Positions 6,056 through 6,989 of a stretch of 6,989 nt of DNA are shown here, in pieces. This stretch comes from CASQEL01 sp036655975 (GTDB taxonomy: Bacteria > Desulfobacterota > Desulfovibrionia > Desulfovibrionales > Desulfovibrionaceae), in the NCBI GenBank assembly GCA_036655975.1, contig JAVVPD010000107.1, positions 1 through 6,989 of the forward strand, read 5' to 3'. A program made the position numbers and the translations under genes. The stretch's first letter is position 1. Each line of letters opens with the position of its first letter. The notes beneath the pieces were generated by a model. The model did no database searches. It was not told the origin of the DNA and saw only the letters and a program-made list of their open reading frames with translations.

Positions 6056-6766
6056 ATGCGTATATCTTTTATTCTCACGCTATGTATGCTGCTGTGCAGC
6101 ACTTTTTTGACCGGTTGTGCCGGAAAAACCGTTGACGTGGTGCAGCCCAAGCAATTCAAAATTCTGGCTGACCATATGGGGAAGGAGCTTATAGCTCATA
6201 ATATTTTGGACGAAAACGGCTCCTACGTTGCCCCAGCGTTTTCGCAGGCTGGCGATAATTACGGACAACACTTATATAAAAGACTCTCCCCCGCATTTAT
6301 TTTTGAAGATACCGCCTACGGTATGAATGCGCCCACCTTTGCGGGGAGTATAAGCCCTTCAGATAGAGCTAAAGTCGGTGAAAATGGCTTTGTCATTAAA
6401 TATTTACAAAGAACCGTCACCGTAAATATGATTGCCCTCGTGGACTGGGACGGCGATGGCACAAACGACTGGCTGATCTCCTGTCTGGTGGAGCCCCACA
6501 ATGGCGCGCGCACACGCGACTATACCATTATAATCCCCAATCCCAAAAACGAAGGCCCCCTACAGGCACGGGTTATTGGCGTGTATGAATGCTTTGGACT
6601 CGCCTGCACCCTGTATATGCGCGAAAGCGCGGCGCCCACTCCCACAGGGCCGGAACCAAACATAAGCGATACTGTCCCAGGCCTCAAACCTGTGACCCTG
6701 CCCCCCGGTAGTGCCGTGCCTGCTGACGCGAAAGAAAACCAACTTCAAGAGCGTAACTTGGACTAA
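6056..6766 (+). CDS. Lipoprotein of unknown function with DxDxDG acidic loop
   Basis: The 236-aa product starts with a lipoprotein signal peptide: basic MR, hydrophobic run, lipobox LTGC with the lipidated Cys at residue 21. Ala follows the Cys, not Asp, so outer-membrane sorting would be expected under the E. coli rule. ATG 6056 is preferred over an in-frame ATG at 6026 because GGAG ends 5 nt before it and because the longer form puts charged residues ahead of the signal. The mature part has an LVDWDGDGTNDW segment (128-139), a DxDxDGxxD arrangement (D130, D132, D134, D138) like Ca-binding FG-GAP/VCBS or EF-hand-like loops, although a canonical twelfth-position acid is absent. Three Cys (143, 179, 184) could form a disulfide. 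The last 45 residues are Pro-rich and probably disordered. It is divergent from the fusion-protein operon with a 66-bp shared gap. I do not recognise the family; it could be lineage-specific. Confidence 0.88.
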   Translation: MRISFILTLCMLLCSTFLTGCAGKTVDVVQPKQFKILADHMGKELIAHNILDENGSYVAPAFSQAGDNYGQHLYKRLSPAFIFEDTAYGMNAPTFAGSISPSDRAKVGENGFVIKYLQRTVTVNMIALVDWDGDGTNDWLISCLVEPHNGARTRDYTIIIPNPKNEGPLQARVIGVYECFGLACTLYMRESAAPTPTGPEPNISDTVPGLKPVTLPPGSAVPADAKENQLQERNLD

Positions 6767-6802
6767 CAGGACAACACCAAAATCCTAAAGTGGTAATATC
6801 CT

Positions 6803-6870
6803 ATTTTTATAAATAATTTTTAATAAAAACACAGTAACACGATAAAAAAAATATAAAACTGCAAACATTT
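6803..6870 (+). other. AT-rich tract between lipoprotein and tRNA, UP-element-like
   Basis: This stretch is almost all A and T, with A-runs including an A8 at 6844-6851, directly upstream of the TTGACA of the tRNA promoter. Such tracts can raise transcription by binding the RNA polymerase alpha subunits. It also contains a purely A/T inverted repeat (6804-6810 with 6823-6829) that is too weak to call a terminator. No small gene is visible in the whole 6767-6911 gap. Confidence 0.4.
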
Positions 6871-6871
6871 G

Positions 6872-6900
6872 TTGACAATCACACCGCGTAGAGGTAGATA
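6872..6900 (+). promoter_or_regulatory. Likely sigma-70 promoter of tRNA-Pro
   Basis: A perfect TTGACA (6872-6877) is followed after 17 bp by TAGATA (6895-6900), which matches the -10 consensus at 3 of 6 including the TA. A start near 6907 would leave a leader of about 5 nt before the tRNA. The region just before the tRNA is CG-rich, as in stringently controlled stable-RNA promoters. Confidence 0.55.
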
Positions 6901-6911
6901 TCTCCTCGCGT

Positions 6912-6988
6912 CGGGATGTAGCGCAGTCTGGGAGCGCACTTGAATGGGGTTCAAGGGGTCGAGTGTTCAAATCACTTCATCCCGACCA
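6912..6988 (+). tRNA. tRNA-Pro(GGG)
   Basis: A complete 77-nt cloverleaf folds by eye. The acceptor stem CGGGATG (6912-6918) pairs fully with CATCCCG (6978-6984); the discriminator is A6985 and CCA is encoded at 6986-6988. The D stem is GCGC/GCGC (6921-6924 with 6934-6937). The anticodon stem CTTGA/TCAAG (6939-6943 with 6951-6955) closes loop ATGGGGT, anticodon GGG at 6946-6948. The T stem GAGTG/CACTT has one G-U pair and loop TTCAAAT. C1-G72, A73 and G35-G36 are the usual bacterial prolyl-tRNA identity set. G37 would be the TrmD methylation site that guards against +1 slippage on CCC codons. Residues 32 and 38 are A and T, the pairing often seen in this isoacceptor. It decodes CCC/CCU. Confidence 0.97.
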
Positions 6989-6989
6989 G

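Noticed and set aside
6804..6829. AT-only inverted repeat as a terminator of the lipoprotein gene
   Set aside because: There is no G-C pair in the stem and the loop is 12 nt; it is better explained by the AT-rich promoter flank of the tRNA.
6785..6970. Minus-strand frame running through the tRNA and the AT-rich gap
   Set aside because: It overlaps the tRNA and its promoter and has no ribosome site; the product looks random.
1..6989. CRISPR array, insertion sequence or prophage
   Set aside because: No spaced direct repeats, terminal inverted repeats or transposase, integrase or phage proteins were seen.

Overview
The window looks like chromosomal DNA of a Gram-negative bacterium. The basis is a lipoprotein signal, a periplasmic adaptor (membrane fusion protein), a sigma-54 activator and strong Shine-Dalgarno sites. 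The mix of a sensor-less sigma-54 activator, a very large periplasmic TPR protein and moderate base composition suggests a Desulfovibrio-like member of the Desulfobacterota, but this is an impression and no marker in the window proves it. I see no phage, transposase, CRISPR or plasmid genes. Nearly all of the window is filled by four genes and one tRNA.

Left and centre, minus strand (5989 down to 21): three genes read in the same direction. First is an EmrA/HlyD-type membrane fusion protein (404 aa). After a 148-bp gap comes a sigma-54 enhancer-binding protein made only of an AAA+ domain and a Fis/FleQ-type helix-turn-helix (349 aa from its best start). Only 25 bp later comes a 1176-aa exported protein with an AMIN-like N-terminal domain, a roughly 360-residue Pro/Ala linker and a roughly 650-residue TPR solenoid. 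No convincing terminator separates the three genes, so they are probably one operon.

Divergent junction (5990-6055): this 66-bp gap holds a very good sigma-54 (-24/-12) promoter match pointing at the membrane fusion gene, with correct 12-bp GG-to-GC spacing and a predicted 16-nt leader carrying a Shine-Dalgarno. Since the operon encodes its own sigma-54 activator, self-activation is the natural hypothesis. A 15-bp palindrome centred 89 bp upstream of the predicted start is a possible but weak activator site. A second, poorer sigma-54-like match lies at the 5' end of the TPR gene, where the true start codon is uncertain.

Right, plus strand: a divergent 236-aa lipoprotein of unknown function, with an acidic DxDxDG loop resembling Ca-binding FG-GAP/VCBS motifs. 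It is followed by an AT-rich 145-bp gap and a complete tRNA-Pro(GGG) gene with encoded CCA and a plausible sigma-70 promoter.

Working model (inference): a sigma-54-controlled cell-envelope module in which the fusion protein and the AMIN/TPR protein act in the periplasm, possibly with the divergent lipoprotein. No transporter is encoded here, so the substrate and partner are unknown.
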